A DNA stretch of 19,236 bases from Pseudomonadota bacterium (GCA_021795795.1 JAJYPA010000104.1:1-19236); one strand, 5' to 3'; shown: positions 1-7,853, numbered from the stretch's first letter. Numbers and translations are program-made. Notes: a model not told the origin generated them from the letters alone.

Positions 1-1021
1 CGGCCTGGATGGTGGCCAGGATGTTGCCTTGCAGGTCGATAATCGGCTTGATATGTAAACGGATACCGTATTTTTTGTAGGTCACGGAGACGGCGCCGAA
101 GCCCGCACTCACCGGGATCGGCACCTCACCGCCGGCGAGGAAAGAGGCGGGTTGACCACTGCGGGTCACCAGTTTGGGGTTGGCTAGCAGATAGGCCTGG
201 CCGTTCTGCACGGCCAGATTAATGGTGGAGGTCAGAGTGCTCGCAATGCCGGCATAGCTTGAGAAAGGCGACACATTCAATGGAAAACCGGAAGGCGCGC
301 CGCTGGGACCACTGAAGTTGGTCAGGCTGGGGATGACATTATAAAGGCCGTTGCTGACAAAACTGCCCAAAGTACCTACGGCGGGTCCGGTGATGGCGTT
401 TTCCCAGTTGATCCCGAGGTTATTGAGTGCGGTCTTGCTGAAGTTGACCACCTGCACATCCAGAACCACCATCGGCTTCATGCGCACACTGTCGGGGCGC
501 ACCAGATCCACGACGTCGGGATAGGGCTTGGTCGCCAGAGTCAGATGGCTGAACTCGCTGGGACTCGCGTTGCCGGAGAGAATGACCTGACCGCCGGAAA
601 TCCGCGCATGGACACCGGGGAAAGTGTGCAGCAACCCATGGATAGCGGCGAGCGTCTGATGGTTGTCCTGTTTGGAAATGACGACGTGGTATTCCTGTTG
701 CGACCCATTGCGACCCCACAGATAGACATCGGTGGTACCGGGCTTTTCGGCGATGAAAAGCATTTCGCGGGTAAGAGTGGTGACACCCAGCAGTTTGCCG
801 TTACCAACAGCGACCCGTTTCAATGCGGGAGAGGAAAGCACTTTGACTTGGCCGACATACAGATGCAGGACGGTGCGGGGGACATCCATGGCGAGTGCCA
901 CAACCGGGGCGGTTAACAGAAGCATGGCGGTACACAGTCCTGCGCGCCATGGTCCGGTTCGGAGACACTTGGAGGAAATGCCTTTGCCGGCATTTGTAAT
1001 GCCTTTTTTTACCGTTTTCAT
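1..1021 (-). CDS. cpaC: CpaC/RcpA outer-membrane secretin of the Tad pilus (3' end outside window)
   Basis: Secretin through which the Flp pilus crosses the outer membrane. I translated it by hand from the ATG at 1021; 340 residues are visible and the gene runs off the left edge. Residues ~1-44 look like a signal peptide ending in an Ala-rich stretch. Residues ~47-115 match the pilus-secretin N-terminal domain (VGQVKVL, then a KPGTTDVYLW stretch). A BON-like segment follows (HARISGGQVILSGNA), and then the start of the secretin domain, including LNNLGINW and VTRSGQPASFLAGGEVPIPV. The start overlaps the cpaB stop as ATGA, and AGGG lies 5-6 bases upstream, so the start is well supported. It is the last gene of the operon in the window; the secretin core should finish beyond position 1. 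The family call is firm; only completeness is unknown. Confidence 0.95.
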   Translation of the reverse strand, partial: MKTVKKGITNAGKGISSKCLRTGPWRAGLCTAMLLLTAPVVALAMDVPRTVLHLYVGQVKVLSSPALKRVAVGNGKLLGVTTLTREMLFIAEKPGTTDVYLWGRNGSQQEYHVVISKQDNHQTLAAIHGLLHTFPGVHARISGGQVILSGNASPSEFSHLTLATKPYPDVVDLVRPDSVRMKPMVVLDVQVVNFSKTALNNLGINWENAITGPAVGTLGSFVSNGLYNVIPSLTNFSGPSGAPSGFPLNVSPFSSYAGIASTLTSTINLAVQNGQAYLLANPKLVTRSGQPASFLAGGEVPIPVSAGFGAVSVTYKKYGIRLHIKPIIDLQGNILATIQA

Positions 1022-2034
1022 GGGTACCCTTTGGGAAGCTCGGCTGTGGAATGGTCGGAAGGCACACCGGCAGTGGGTGTTGCAGCACGTACCAGATGGG
1101 TTAATGTGCTGAGATCCTGTTGTTCACGCGCCATCACCCGCGACTGCGGACCGGCGGTGGAAGCCGACGTTTGCATCGGCATGGATTCTGGCAGTTCACT
1201 GACTTTGTTTCTCCCGGGGCTGCCAATGATGTATTGGACCATCGGAGGACTGGCGACACCTTGAGTCCCGGCAGAAGTGCCGAAAAGATCGTCCTTGAGT
1301 AAGGTGGGTAAGGGTCCTGATGCGGGATGATGTTGCGGGATCAGCGCGACGCGAATCTGTCCGACCTGCGCGGCAAGGGCCAGTTTGGCCGTTTGCTGAG
1401 GGGTCACCGCGAGTGTGATGGAACCATAGCGCGTGATGTGCGCGGGCGCACCATGGATCGTGGCATAGGCTACCGGCGTGGTGCTATGCCCGGTGGCAAG
1501 CACCCGGATGTGGCGCAGCAAGGGGAGTTCTTCGGTGCCCTGCGGTCCTTTGGCGAGAAGCATGAGATCAATGCGGTTGCCGGGCACAATCAGGTTGGCA
1601 ATACTGTTGATACCGCTGACATCAATGGTCAGCGCACGCTCTCCTGGGGCTAGTTCACCCGCAAAACTCCGCTTGGCAACGGGGCCGAAGTCCGTGCTCA
1701 GCAAGGGGCGCCCCTTGTAAACCGGTCGCGTCAGCACGCGCCCCGAATAGTTGCCCCAGGTTGCGGCAGTCAGCGTCTGCGGATATATGACATCATGTGG
1801 TACGTTGCGCGCGGCCATGTCGGCACTGTCGGCGACGCTACCTGGCTTCAGGTTGCGGGTGGGAACCACGACTTCCACACGGTTCTTCTCCATGCGCGCA
1901 CGCAGGGCTGCGGCTGCAGCCGCCTCTCGGCTTTGCAGGGTATGCATTACCAGCCAGGCCACACCGATGCCGAGGATGATGGCGCCGACGATCAGTGCCG
2001 TAAATGGCGAGATATGGGGTTTTCTAAGGGGCAT
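1018..2034 (-). CDS. cpaB: CpaB/RcpC Tad pilus assembly protein
   Basis: Periplasmic, inner-membrane-anchored Tad assembly protein thought to work with the secretin. The chosen ATG at 2034 gives 338 residues starting MPLRKPHISP. It lies two bases after the stop of the small pilin gene (TGATTATG), so it is probably translationally coupled; a longer reading back to 2127 would overlap that pilin. Residues ~11-33 form one membrane helix (ALIVGAIILGIGVAWLVMHT). An Ala/Arg linker follows, then an SAF-type domain at ~50-120 (VVVPTRNLKPGSV and GRVLTRPVYKGRPLL), then the CpaB/RcpC core (ALTIDVSGINSIANLIVPGN, RIDLMLL). The last ~90 residues are low-complexity Ser/Thr/Pro-rich. The stop overlaps the cpaC start. 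Length is slightly above the usual ~270-310 residues because of this tail. Confidence 0.93.
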   Translation of the reverse strand: MPLRKPHISPFTALIVGAIILGIGVAWLVMHTLQSREAAAAAALRARMEKNRVEVVVPTRNLKPGSVADSADMAARNVPHDVIYPQTLTAATWGNYSGRVLTRPVYKGRPLLSTDFGPVAKRSFAGELAPGERALTIDVSGINSIANLIVPGNRIDLMLLAKGPQGTEELPLLRHIRVLATGHSTTPVAYATIHGAPAHITRYGSITLAVTPQQTAKLALAAQVGQIRVALIPQHHPASGPLPTLLKDDLFGTSAGTQGVASPPMVQYIIGSPGRNKVSELPESMPMQTSASTAGPQSRVMAREQQDLSTLTHLVRAATPTAGVPSDHSTAELPKGYP

Positions 2035-2036
2035 AA

Positions 2037-2213
2037 TCAGGCCATCGACAAGTAGTAGGAATAATCGCTGTAGAATTGCTTTAAGGCGTCCACCAGTTGA
2101 ATGATCGGCGCCGAATGCCCGCCCCAAGGTATGGCCAGTACAATGACGGAGAAAACCAGAATGACAACATATTCGGCCATTGCCTGCCCTTGCTCCGGAG
2201 ACCGCCTAATCAT
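2037..2213 (-). CDS. Second small Flp-family pilin (minor pilin candidate)
   Basis: A 58-residue Flp-like prepilin. From the ATG at 2213 the protein begins MIRRSPEQG and then QAMAEY, matching the Flp processing rule of cleavage after G with E at +5 followed by Y. The leader would be 9 residues. A hydrophobic helix follows (VVILVFSVIVLAIPW), then a short polar tail rich in Tyr (FYSDYSYYLSMA). The start overlaps the end of the upstream gene (ATGATTAG) and the stop sits two bases before cpaB, so it is coupled in both directions. Compared with the main Flp at 5157-5456 it lacks the long Ala/Asn/Gln tail and is interrupted by Pro after the helix. Inference: a low-abundance minor pilin or initiator rather than the main subunit. 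Confidence 0.8.
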   Translation of the reverse strand: MIRRSPEQGQAMAEYVVILVFSVIVLAIPWGGHSAPIIQLVDALKQFYSDYSYYLSMA

Positions 2214-2901
2214 GGGTGATCGTAATAAAAACACTGGTTCTCCTGCCATAGGGCGTCAGGGCAATCTCGGCGTGGGTAGCCTTTCGCTGAAACATCAAGG
2301 CGTGGCCAAGGGGAACATGTTGGTGCATCTGTAACGCCCAACCCGCGTGCGCCAAGTCATGACGGTAAAAGATTGCGGTGGCTCCGGGGCTGCCCGGTGC
2401 CAGGAACAACATATTGCGGGTATGCACTCTGCCCGAATTGTCCATCGTCAGCAGTAACCGGCTACCCCCGGGCATAGGAAAATGGACCTCTGCCGACGCC
2501 GTTTTTTGTAAATGCCGGGACTTGCTGATGCCGAGATAGGCCACGGTATCCGGGGCGGACGAGAATGCGGCGGGCTTAACCTGCACACTTTCAAAACAGC
2601 CTGCGGTCTTGCGCGCCACCACGGCCCAGGAACCAGCCCGATAGACAATGGCCTGAGGAATTCGGTCCACGCCTTTCCAGCGATGGTCATACCAGTGCAG
2701 CAGTTGGGCCGGAGGCATGCGGGTGTGCAGTGCGAGGATCAATAATGGCAGTCCATCCACTTGGCTGCGCGGTGCGACCAGAGTCACTTCGGCGCCGGGA
2801 GGAATGCCGGGCGCGGGACAATGGGCCGCGGTCGGTACACCAGCCTGCGCTATTCTGGCTATTATGCACAGCAGTCCAAGCGATAGCCATGCGCCCTTCA
2901 T
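2206..2901 (-). CDS. Unknown secreted protein embedded in the tad operon
   Basis: I do not recognise the family. From the ATG at 2901 (overlapping the tadE-like stop as ATGA) it is 231 residues. It begins with a signal peptide, MKGAWLSLGLLCIIARIAQA, with a likely AQA cleavage site. The mature part has two Cys (in AHCPAPG and AGCFESV). It appears to contain two similar halves of alternating hydrophobic strands: one around WYDHRWKGVDRIPQAIVYRA and a later one around FYRHDLAHAGWALQMHQH. This suggests a duplicated small alpha/beta fold, possibly a periplasmic accessory protein. It sits between the tadE-like gene and the minor pilin, overlapping both, so a role in pilus assembly or anchoring is a reasonable inference. 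A longer reading to 3096 would run back over tadE and is not favoured. Confidence 0.75.
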   Translation of the reverse strand: MKGAWLSLGLLCIIARIAQAGVPTAAHCPAPGIPPGAEVTLVAPRSQVDGLPLLILALHTRMPPAQLLHWYDHRWKGVDRIPQAIVYRAGSWAVVARKTAGCFESVQVKPAAFSSAPDTVAYLGISKSRHLQKTASAEVHFPMPGGSRLLLTMDNSGRVHTRNMLFLAPGSPGATAIFYRHDLAHAGWALQMHQHVPLGHALMFQRKATHAEIALTPYGRRTSVFITITHD

Positions 2902-3698
2902 CCGGAATACGCCTTCAGATGATCTTGGGGGACTTCCGTCGGAGAGTCTGTCACGACCTTTTCCAATTGCAAGCCATTCAGATCCTCCACCTCGCCCAAC
3001 TGAAACGGTTTCATAAGATCGCGGAAGGTACCCAAAAGTCGGGGCAAACTCGCCTGCACCTGTGTTTTCATATCGGCAGGGTTTGATGCGCCCCAACCAT
3101 CCGCGAGCAGGGTGTCATGCGCCCGAAATTGTAATTGCAAAGCCTGCAGAAACGGATAGGAAATGGCGCGTGGCGAAACGGTCACATTCGCTGTGAACAG
3201 ACCGTTGAAATTTAGGGCTTGATATGGACCGCCCTGGGAAAGCAAAGTTTCTGCCAATAGTACAGGCTTCAGCACTGCATCGGCTTCATCCGGACTGGCA
3301 CCCTGCTGCAGAGATACCTGCATATCCTGATACGCGGGCAGCAACGCATGCCCCGCTGTGCCACTCCACAAGGCTCTCGGGCTGTAGCTGTGATTGCCGG
3401 TGCTTTGAACGCTCTGGTCCAGAGGGCCGAAGAATCGCGCCACCACCCGTTTCTCCAAGGCGCTATCTGTTTCCTGTGCAACGATGGTATCGTTTCTCTG
3501 TCCACTCGCTGACCACGCGGTGCGTTCGAAAGCGGCATTGCGCGCAGCCTGCAACGTGCTGTTCTGTAGATCAATATACTTACCCAGCAAGGGGACCAGC
3601 AGGAATAGCGGCACCAGGACGAAAACCCCGGCGATCGCTGTTTCCACCAGGGATTGTCCTGACTCGCGGTAGGGATACCCCTGATACCCTTTTTTCAT
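2898..3698 (-). CDS. tadE: TadE-like pseudopilin
   Basis: TadE-type minor pilin/pseudopilin of the Tad system. From the ATG at 3698, which overlaps the tadG-like stop (ATGA), it is 266 residues. The prepilin-type junction RESG then QSLVETA has G at -1 and E at +5. A hydrophobic helix follows (GVFVLVPLFLLVPLLGKYI), then the segment DLQNSTLQAARNAAFERTAW, which is nearly repeated in the truncated copy at 16244-16732. The C-terminal two thirds are a soluble periplasmic domain without a recognised catalytic motif. It is longer than classic TadE (~190 residues), so TadE/F-like is the safest name. It is intact, unlike its paralogue. Confidence 0.85.
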   Translation of the reverse strand: MKKGYQGYPYRESGQSLVETAIAGVFVLVPLFLLVPLLGKYIDLQNSTLQAARNAAFERTAWSASGQRNDTIVAQETDSALEKRVVARFFGPLDQSVQSTGNHSYSPRALWSGTAGHALLPAYQDMQVSLQQGASPDEADAVLKPVLLAETLLSQGGPYQALNFNGLFTANVTVSPRAISYPFLQALQLQFRAHDTLLADGWGASNPADMKTQVQASLPRLLGTFRDLMKPFQLGEVEDLNGLQLEKVVTDSPTEVPQDHLKAYSG

Positions 3699-5125
3699 GG
3701 GACGACTTCCTGTGCGGCTTGCGCACCCAAAGTCGCGGCACTTGGGGAGGCAACCAGATGCGCTTCCCAATAAGGGTTGAATAAGGCTCCGTACTCGATA
3801 TCGTTGCCTAACAGGCGGGAGTTTCCATTGCGTGGGCGCACGAAATGCACCTGGACCGAAGCCAACGCGTTTACCTCGCCGCCAGCTTCCCCGCCAGGCA
3901 GGGCCATGACACCGGAATCCACCTTCAACTGTTGCGTAGTTTTGATCGTTCCGTGTGCGCGGGCGATATCGAGGGTAAGGGTTGGCATTGCGGTAGCCGT
4001 TGCATACTGATTGCTGACATCCTCATAAGGCAACAGTCCAGCATATTTATCACCGCCGAATCCCGTTCCTGTCCCTTGCGCGTTGTAGCTGGCGTTGGCG
4101 GAGCTCAAGGTCGTCGGCCAGCCATAAATCCAGGGATTCGTCGCAACAATAGGAACCGGGAAGCAACCGTCGGGGATTGGCACGAGATTAAATCCGTACA
4201 CATTCGCTTTGTCTTGAGCGGACCAACTCTGGTAATTGGCGCTCCAGGTAGTGCTTCCGTTATAAGATGCCGATAGCGCTGTCCAATCGCTGGCACAATC
4301 GAAATCTTCGTAATTAAACATGGGATAGGTCGGGAATTCGTAAGATGAGCGTCCCTGAGTGAAGCCATCTTCTCCGTTTTTGATCACGGTTGCGAACTGT
4401 TGCATATGCTGGGAATTGTTGGAGGTATAAAGTTGCGTAAACCCCTTGATATGGGCAAGGTCAGCCTCGAGTAAAATCTTCCCATAAGGCGTAATCGTCG
4501 CCTGGGGATCGTTATCCTGAATAATATCCGCGATCAATCCTTTATTCATACCGGCTGCCGCTAACTCCGCCCATACCCCTGTATTGAAAGTAGAAGACGC
4601 CGTGCTGAGCAATTTGTTGATGGTGTTCGCTTTGTTGGCAAAATATACATCTGCACCTTGCGGTGCCACAGCCGAAATGCCGCGATGATTCACGTTCATG
4701 TAATAAAGAGCCTTGGAAATGCCAGCATACGTATCCAAGGTGGCCGTATAGAACGTGCCGGATACCAGACTTTGAATCTGGCTAGGCAGGTCGTTGGCGC
4801 TATTCTGTGTTCCGCAGTGGTCATTGTAAGCGAGACAATAATATTGAGACCAGGAGCGTAAACCGACCATTTGTGCGATAACCACTTGGTTAGCGACCAT
4901 GGCGCGATTGGCATACGACGAAAAATTATAACTGCGGGCAAGCAGAACACCGCCGCTATACACCGCGGAGTCCGCCGTATTCTGCAAACGGGTCTTGTCG
5001 AGGGTAAGGCGTCCTGTGTTATACAGAACCCCGACCCCAACGGCAACCGCCAGCAGGAAAATAACGGCAAACACAGCAGCCTGTCCCGTCTCTCTTGTTG
5101 AGGGAGACGGGATCCTCGAAGGCAT
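3695..5125 (-). CDS. tadG: TadG-like Tad domain protein (copy 1)
   Basis: A 476-residue inner-membrane-anchored protein of the TadG-like N-terminal family, a minor structural component or assembly factor of the Tad pilus. The N-terminus has TGQAAVFAV at the membrane junction and one long helix (~residues 16-40). The family-typical LQNTADSAVYSG follows, then SYANRAMVANQVVIAQMVGL. A CX6C pair lies just after (YYCLAYNDHCG), with two further Cys later (FDCAS, DGCFPV). No von Willebrand A motif is seen, unlike classical TadG. The ATG at 5125 follows flp by 31 bases with AGGGAA upstream; the stop overlaps tadE. The central part is visibly AT-richer than its neighbours: 26 of 60 bases are G or C at 4381-4440. 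It is strongly similar to the protein at 16725-18269. Confidence 0.85.
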   Translation of the reverse strand: MPSRIPSPSTRETGQAAVFAVIFLLAVAVGVGVLYNTGRLTLDKTRLQNTADSAVYSGGVLLARSYNFSSYANRAMVANQVVIAQMVGLRSWSQYYCLAYNDHCGTQNSANDLPSQIQSLVSGTFYTATLDTYAGISKALYYMNVNHRGISAVAPQGADVYFANKANTINKLLSTASSTFNTGVWAELAAAGMNKGLIADIIQDNDPQATITPYGKILLEADLAHIKGFTQLYTSNNSQHMQQFATVIKNGEDGFTQGRSSYEFPTYPMFNYEDFDCASDWTALSASYNGSTTWSANYQSWSAQDKANVYGFNLVPIPDGCFPVPIVATNPWIYGWPTTLSSANASYNAQGTGTGFGGDKYAGLLPYEDVSNQYATATAMPTLTLDIARAHGTIKTTQQLKVDSGVMALPGGEAGGEVNALASVQVHFVRPRNGNSRLLGNDIEYGALFNPYWEAHLVASPSAATLGAQAAQEVVP

Positions 5126-5156
5126 CGAGGTTCCCTAAGGGGGGGGCGCGAACGCT

Positions 5157-5456
5157 TTAACCGGTCTGCACAGCGCTATTGCCACCCTTGTTGTAGGTGC
5201 CCAGTTTAAGCGCCTGTTGGGCATTGGTTTGCGCATTGCCGGCCGAGGTAACGGCGTTACCCATCGCTGTCGAAGCGGGGCTTCCCGCGACTTCGTCCGA
5301 CAATCCCGCAATCTGGTTTCTAATCGTCTGCCCGAAATAAGCGAAGACGGCGATGGCGGCAACGGCGATGAGCGCAGTAATGATGAGATACTCGGTCATG
5401 CCCTGACCTTCTTCATTACGCAGGAAACGAGGGATCCGATTATGGATAAGACGCAT
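5157..5456 (-). CDS. flp: Flp-type major pilin
   Basis: Structural subunit of the Tad pilus. From the ATG at 5456 (GGGAG about 8 bases upstream) it has 99 residues. The leader is MRLIHNRIPRFLRNEEG, with cleavage expected after that G. The mature start is QGMTEYLI, carrying the E at +5 and the following Y needed by Flp pilins, followed by the helix LIITALIAVAAIAVFAYFGQ. The C-terminal ~45 residues are Ala/Asn/Gln/Ser-rich, making it longer than common Flp pilins (~50-70 residues). A longer reading to 5540 is rejected because it lacks a ribosome site and would spoil the short leader. It has its own promoter just upstream, as expected for a subunit needed in large amounts. Confidence 0.93.
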   Translation of the reverse strand: MRLIHNRIPRFLRNEEGQGMTEYLIITALIAVAAIAVFAYFGQTIRNQIAGLSDEVAGSPASTAMGNAVTSAGNAQTNAQQALKLGTYNKGGNSAVQTG

Positions 5457-5521
5457 GGCAAACTCCCTTTGTGCTCGGTTGGCGGATAACACACTCTTCT
5501 TATGAAAATCAAATCTGGATT

Positions 5522-5550
5522 CTTTTAACCGATACCCCAAACTTTGTCAA
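5522..5550 (-). promoter_or_regulatory. Candidate sigma70 promoter for flp and downstream tad genes
   Basis: On the minus strand TTGACA (5545-5550) is followed by 17 bases and then TAAAAG (5522-5527). The -35 box is a perfect consensus and the spacing is ideal; the -10 box has four of six consensus bases. The -35 box overlaps the stop codon of the DsbC/G-like gene, and the predicted transcript would have a leader of roughly 60 bases before the flp ATG at 5456. This is the only gap of this size inside the operon, which supports an internal promoter. Confidence 0.65.
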
Positions 5551-6164
5551 CCACCCTTGATGGCCTGACCAATGGCGTTCTGGTTCAGCCACCGTCCCAG
5601 TTGGCTTGTGTTGGGTAACGCCATGACATCATGGATTTTGTTTCGGCCTAGGAAAAGTAGTGTAGGCGTTATGCCAAAATTCCTGGCCCAGAAATTTGTG
5701 TTACCACCTATCACTTTGACCCACCGGGACGGGACGGTTAGTACGGGTAGAAGCCCACCCGTGCGCGAACGAAAATTATAGTGGTTTTCATTTTCGGCCA
5801 GAGCGCGGGCGGGATCGTGCGCCATAAGCATCGCTGCTGCCAAGCCGACGCTGGATGGCCGGATAAAAGCGACCGGAACCCAATGGACGGTGACGACATA
5901 TCGCCAGGGACGCAGTTCGCGCCAAAGACGGGCACAAAAAGGACAGTTGGGATCAAAAAAAATTAGCACCCGCTCCTGCGCCTGTAGTGGTCCCGTGGTG
6001 ATCCCTGGCATATGCCAGGCAAGCCGCCATAACGTATCCACACGCTCCTGTAATGCCTCCCCATGCAACCGGAAGACGGCCGGCGCTGCATGAGATTGAA
6101 CCGGCAGGAGCCACAACATCGCCCCTATCAACAATATTTCTGCCGTATGCGGATAGAACCTCAT
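5547..6164 (-). CDS. DsbC/DsbG-like periplasmic thiol-disulfide protein
   Basis: Thioredoxin-fold protein of 205 residues, probably exported: the hydrophobic N-terminal segment ends QSHAAPA. The catalytic motif CPFC is at residues 74-77 in IFFDPNCPFC, and the conserved cis-Pro loop is at GITPT (P167). Family knowledge: DsbC/DsbG-type proteins isomerise or form disulfides in the periplasm; the dimerisation domain typical of DsbC is short or absent here. The start overlaps the tadD-like stop as ATGA (6161-6164). Its place inside the pilus operon suggests it folds Cys-containing Tad components such as the TadG-like protein. The exact reaction (oxidase, isomerase or reductase) cannot be told from sequence. 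Confidence 0.85.
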   Translation of the reverse strand: MRFYPHTAEILLIGAMLWLLPVQSHAAPAVFRLHGEALQERVDTLWRLAWHMPGITTGPLQAQERVLIFFDPNCPFCARLWRELRPWRYVVTVHWVPVAFIRPSSVGLAAAMLMAHDPARALAENENHYNFRSRTGGLLPVLTVPSRWVKVIGGNTNFWARNFGITPTLLFLGRNKIHDVMALPNTSQLGRWLNQNAIGQAIKGG

Positions 6165-6613
6165 GATTGGGAAATAGTCGGCGCGGTGGGCGTCTGCACG
6201 CGGGGTAACGCGATAAGCAGACGAGTGATTTCCGCAGAGACAGCGGGCGGCAGACCCGTCCCCGTAGTCGCAGTGATCAACTGAGCGCGAGCCTCCTTGA
6301 TGTGCAATATAGCGAGATTGTAGCGCACGGTTGCCAACTGTGGGTTGAGAGTCAAAGCGTGTTCATAATCGTCCGCCGCCTGATGAGGATGGTTCAGGAG
6401 CGCGTTGCAATTACCCAATCGCGACCAAAATAAAGGATTTCCAGGGACCGCCTGCACCAAAAGCCTATACTTCTTTCGCGCCCCTACCAAGTTTCCCTGG
6501 TGGTAGTCTTGTTCGGCACGGGTATGGGCACTCAGCAAATTACCCCCGTTCGTAGCACACCCCGTCAGAAACATTGCCCCACATAACCAGGCCCACCTAA
6601 AACGCAACGTCAT
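6161..6613 (-). CDS. tadD: TadD-like TPR lipoprotein
   Basis: Predicted outer-membrane lipoprotein of 150 residues with tetratricopeptide repeats, corresponding to TadD, which helps secretin assembly or localisation in Tad systems. From the ATG at 6613 (ATGA overlap with the DUF192 stop) the signal peptide ends at a lipobox LTGC, with the lipidated Cys at residue 19. TPR-like helices follow: AEQDYHQGNLVGARKKYRLL, then NPLFWSRLGNCNALLNHPHQ and AADDYEHALTLNPQLATVRY. It is shorter than typical TadD (~250 residues), with about two to three repeats. The C-terminus is a short Pro/Thr tail. Confidence 0.82.
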   Translation of the reverse strand: MTLRFRWAWLCGAMFLTGCATNGGNLLSAHTRAEQDYHQGNLVGARKKYRLLVQAVPGNPLFWSRLGNCNALLNHPHQAADDYEHALTLNPQLATVRYNLAILHIKEARAQLITATTGTGLPPAVSAEITRLLIALPRVQTPTAPTISQS

Positions 6614-6963
6614 GGGATATCTCCCCAATGCAGTTGCTGACCTGTCGCAAAATTATACCGGACGACACTTCCTGACGCGCATTCTATGGTCCGCCACGCG
6701 CCCCGGCACATGCGGAAACCTAGTGGTGTCAGAGCGCATACCCGCAGTATTGCGTCCGCACGATCCAAAAACAGCAGGTCAACGGTATAGGCCATCCCGA
6801 TCCCGTGGACGGAACTACAGGGCGTCAAGGCGAAGCCTTCATCGGCTTGTAGCGGCGACCTGCCCAGTAAACCGCGGGCGCGCGGCCACCAGCGTTCTGC
6901 CATCCAAACCCGCAGTAGTGGCTGGCTTTCACGGCAGAGCATTTTTTGTGGTAAAGGATTCAT
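6610..6963 (-). CDS. DUF192 family protein
   Basis: A 117-residue protein matching DUF192 (COG1430). Recognisable segments are ARGLLGRSPL, then the core SSVHGIGMAYTVDLLFLD, then RVCALTPLGFRMCRGAWRTI, and the C-terminal end of the type G.V..Y....G..L.WGD. There is no signal peptide, unlike many DUF192 proteins, which fits the shorter form often seen beside Tad and type II secretion genes. Three Cys are conserved-looking (PCSS, RVCAL, RMCRG), plus one near the N-terminus. Start and stop both overlap neighbours as ATGA, so it is made together with TadC and TadD. Biochemical function is unknown for the family. Confidence 0.85.
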   Translation of the reverse strand: MNPLPQKMLCRESQPLLRVWMAERWWPRARGLLGRSPLQADEGFALTPCSSVHGIGMAYTVDLLFLDRADAILRVCALTPLGFRMCRGAWRTIECASGSVVRYNFATGQQLHWGDIP

Positions 6964-7853
6964 GCGCTATGTAAAAACAATTCGACGATCGGGAAGGCGA
7001 TTACCAAAAATGTGGTTGGGAAGATAAATAACACCAAGGGACCCAGTAGTTTTACCGGGGCTTCCATGGCGGCTTTTTCGGCGCGCTGGAAGCGTTCAGT
7101 GCGACTGCGACCCGCCTGTGCACGCAATACCCGTCCGAGACTGCCGCCCGTACGTTCGGCCTGATTGATCGCGGCCACAAAGGCTCCTATTTCCGCAATA
7201 TGCACACGCTCATGCAAACGTCGCAAAGACTGGGCGCGGGTCAAGCCCGCCTTGATGTCTCTCAACACAAGGGCAAACTCCTGACGCAGAATTCCTTCTG
7301 GTCCATTATTGATCGCTTGGTCCAGTGCGCCCGCAAAATTGAGGCCGGCCTCCACAGCGAGGGTGATATAATCCAGATAGATGGGTAACATCCGCAACAC
7401 GGCGCGATCCCGCCGCTGCCGCCGCTCTCGCAGCCAGAGGAGCGGCAACAGGGCGGCGAGCAAGCCCAGTAGTCCGGGCAATATCGGGGAAAACCCCAAC
7501 GCCATTGCACAGAATAGCGCGGCAAGACCACCGAGTAGACCGGATACCATTTGGAGCGCCACAAAATCTTCGGCCAGCATCAGATAACTGGCCGAGGAGT
7601 GGAGCAACAGAGTATGCACCCGCTCCAGCCAACGCGTGGGCAAACGACCTGTGATCATATGCGCGGTCAATCGCACCAGAGGCCATAGCACGCGCATCAA
7701 CGGCGGTAGTGGATCCAGATAGTCACGATTTTCGACCGGCACCTGCCGCAACAACATCCAGCTACTCACCACCAGCAACACGGTGACCAGCGCGGCGGAA
7801 AATGCTGCAAGCCAGATCAGATAAGCGGGTAGCAGCGTTATCGTCATTGTCAT
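6960..7853 (-). CDS. tadC: TadC inner-membrane platform protein
   Basis: Type II secretion F-domain membrane protein forming the Tad motor platform with TadB. From the ATG at 7853 (ATGA overlap with the tadB stop) it is 297 residues; a second in-frame ATG at 7847 is also possible. Membrane segments are an N-terminal helix (LIWLAAFSAALVTVLLVVSS), a central pair around GGLAALFCAMALGFSPILPG and LLGLLAALLPLLWL, and a C-terminal one (LLGPLVLFIFPTTFLVIAFP). The T2SF core contains YLDYITLAVEAGLNFAGALD and ERTGGSLGRVLRAQAGRSR. Length is normal for TadC. Confidence 0.93.
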   Translation of the reverse strand: MTMTITLLPAYLIWLAAFSAALVTVLLVVSSWMLLRQVPVENRDYLDPLPPLMRVLWPLVRLTAHMITGRLPTRWLERVHTLLLHSSASYLMLAEDFVALQMVSGLLGGLAALFCAMALGFSPILPGLLGLLAALLPLLWLRERRQRRDRAVLRMLPIYLDYITLAVEAGLNFAGALDQAINNGPEGILRQEFALVLRDIKAGLTRAQSLRRLHERVHIAEIGAFVAAINQAERTGGSLGRVLRAQAGRSRTERFQRAEKAAMEAPVKLLGPLVLFIFPTTFLVIAFPIVELFLHSA

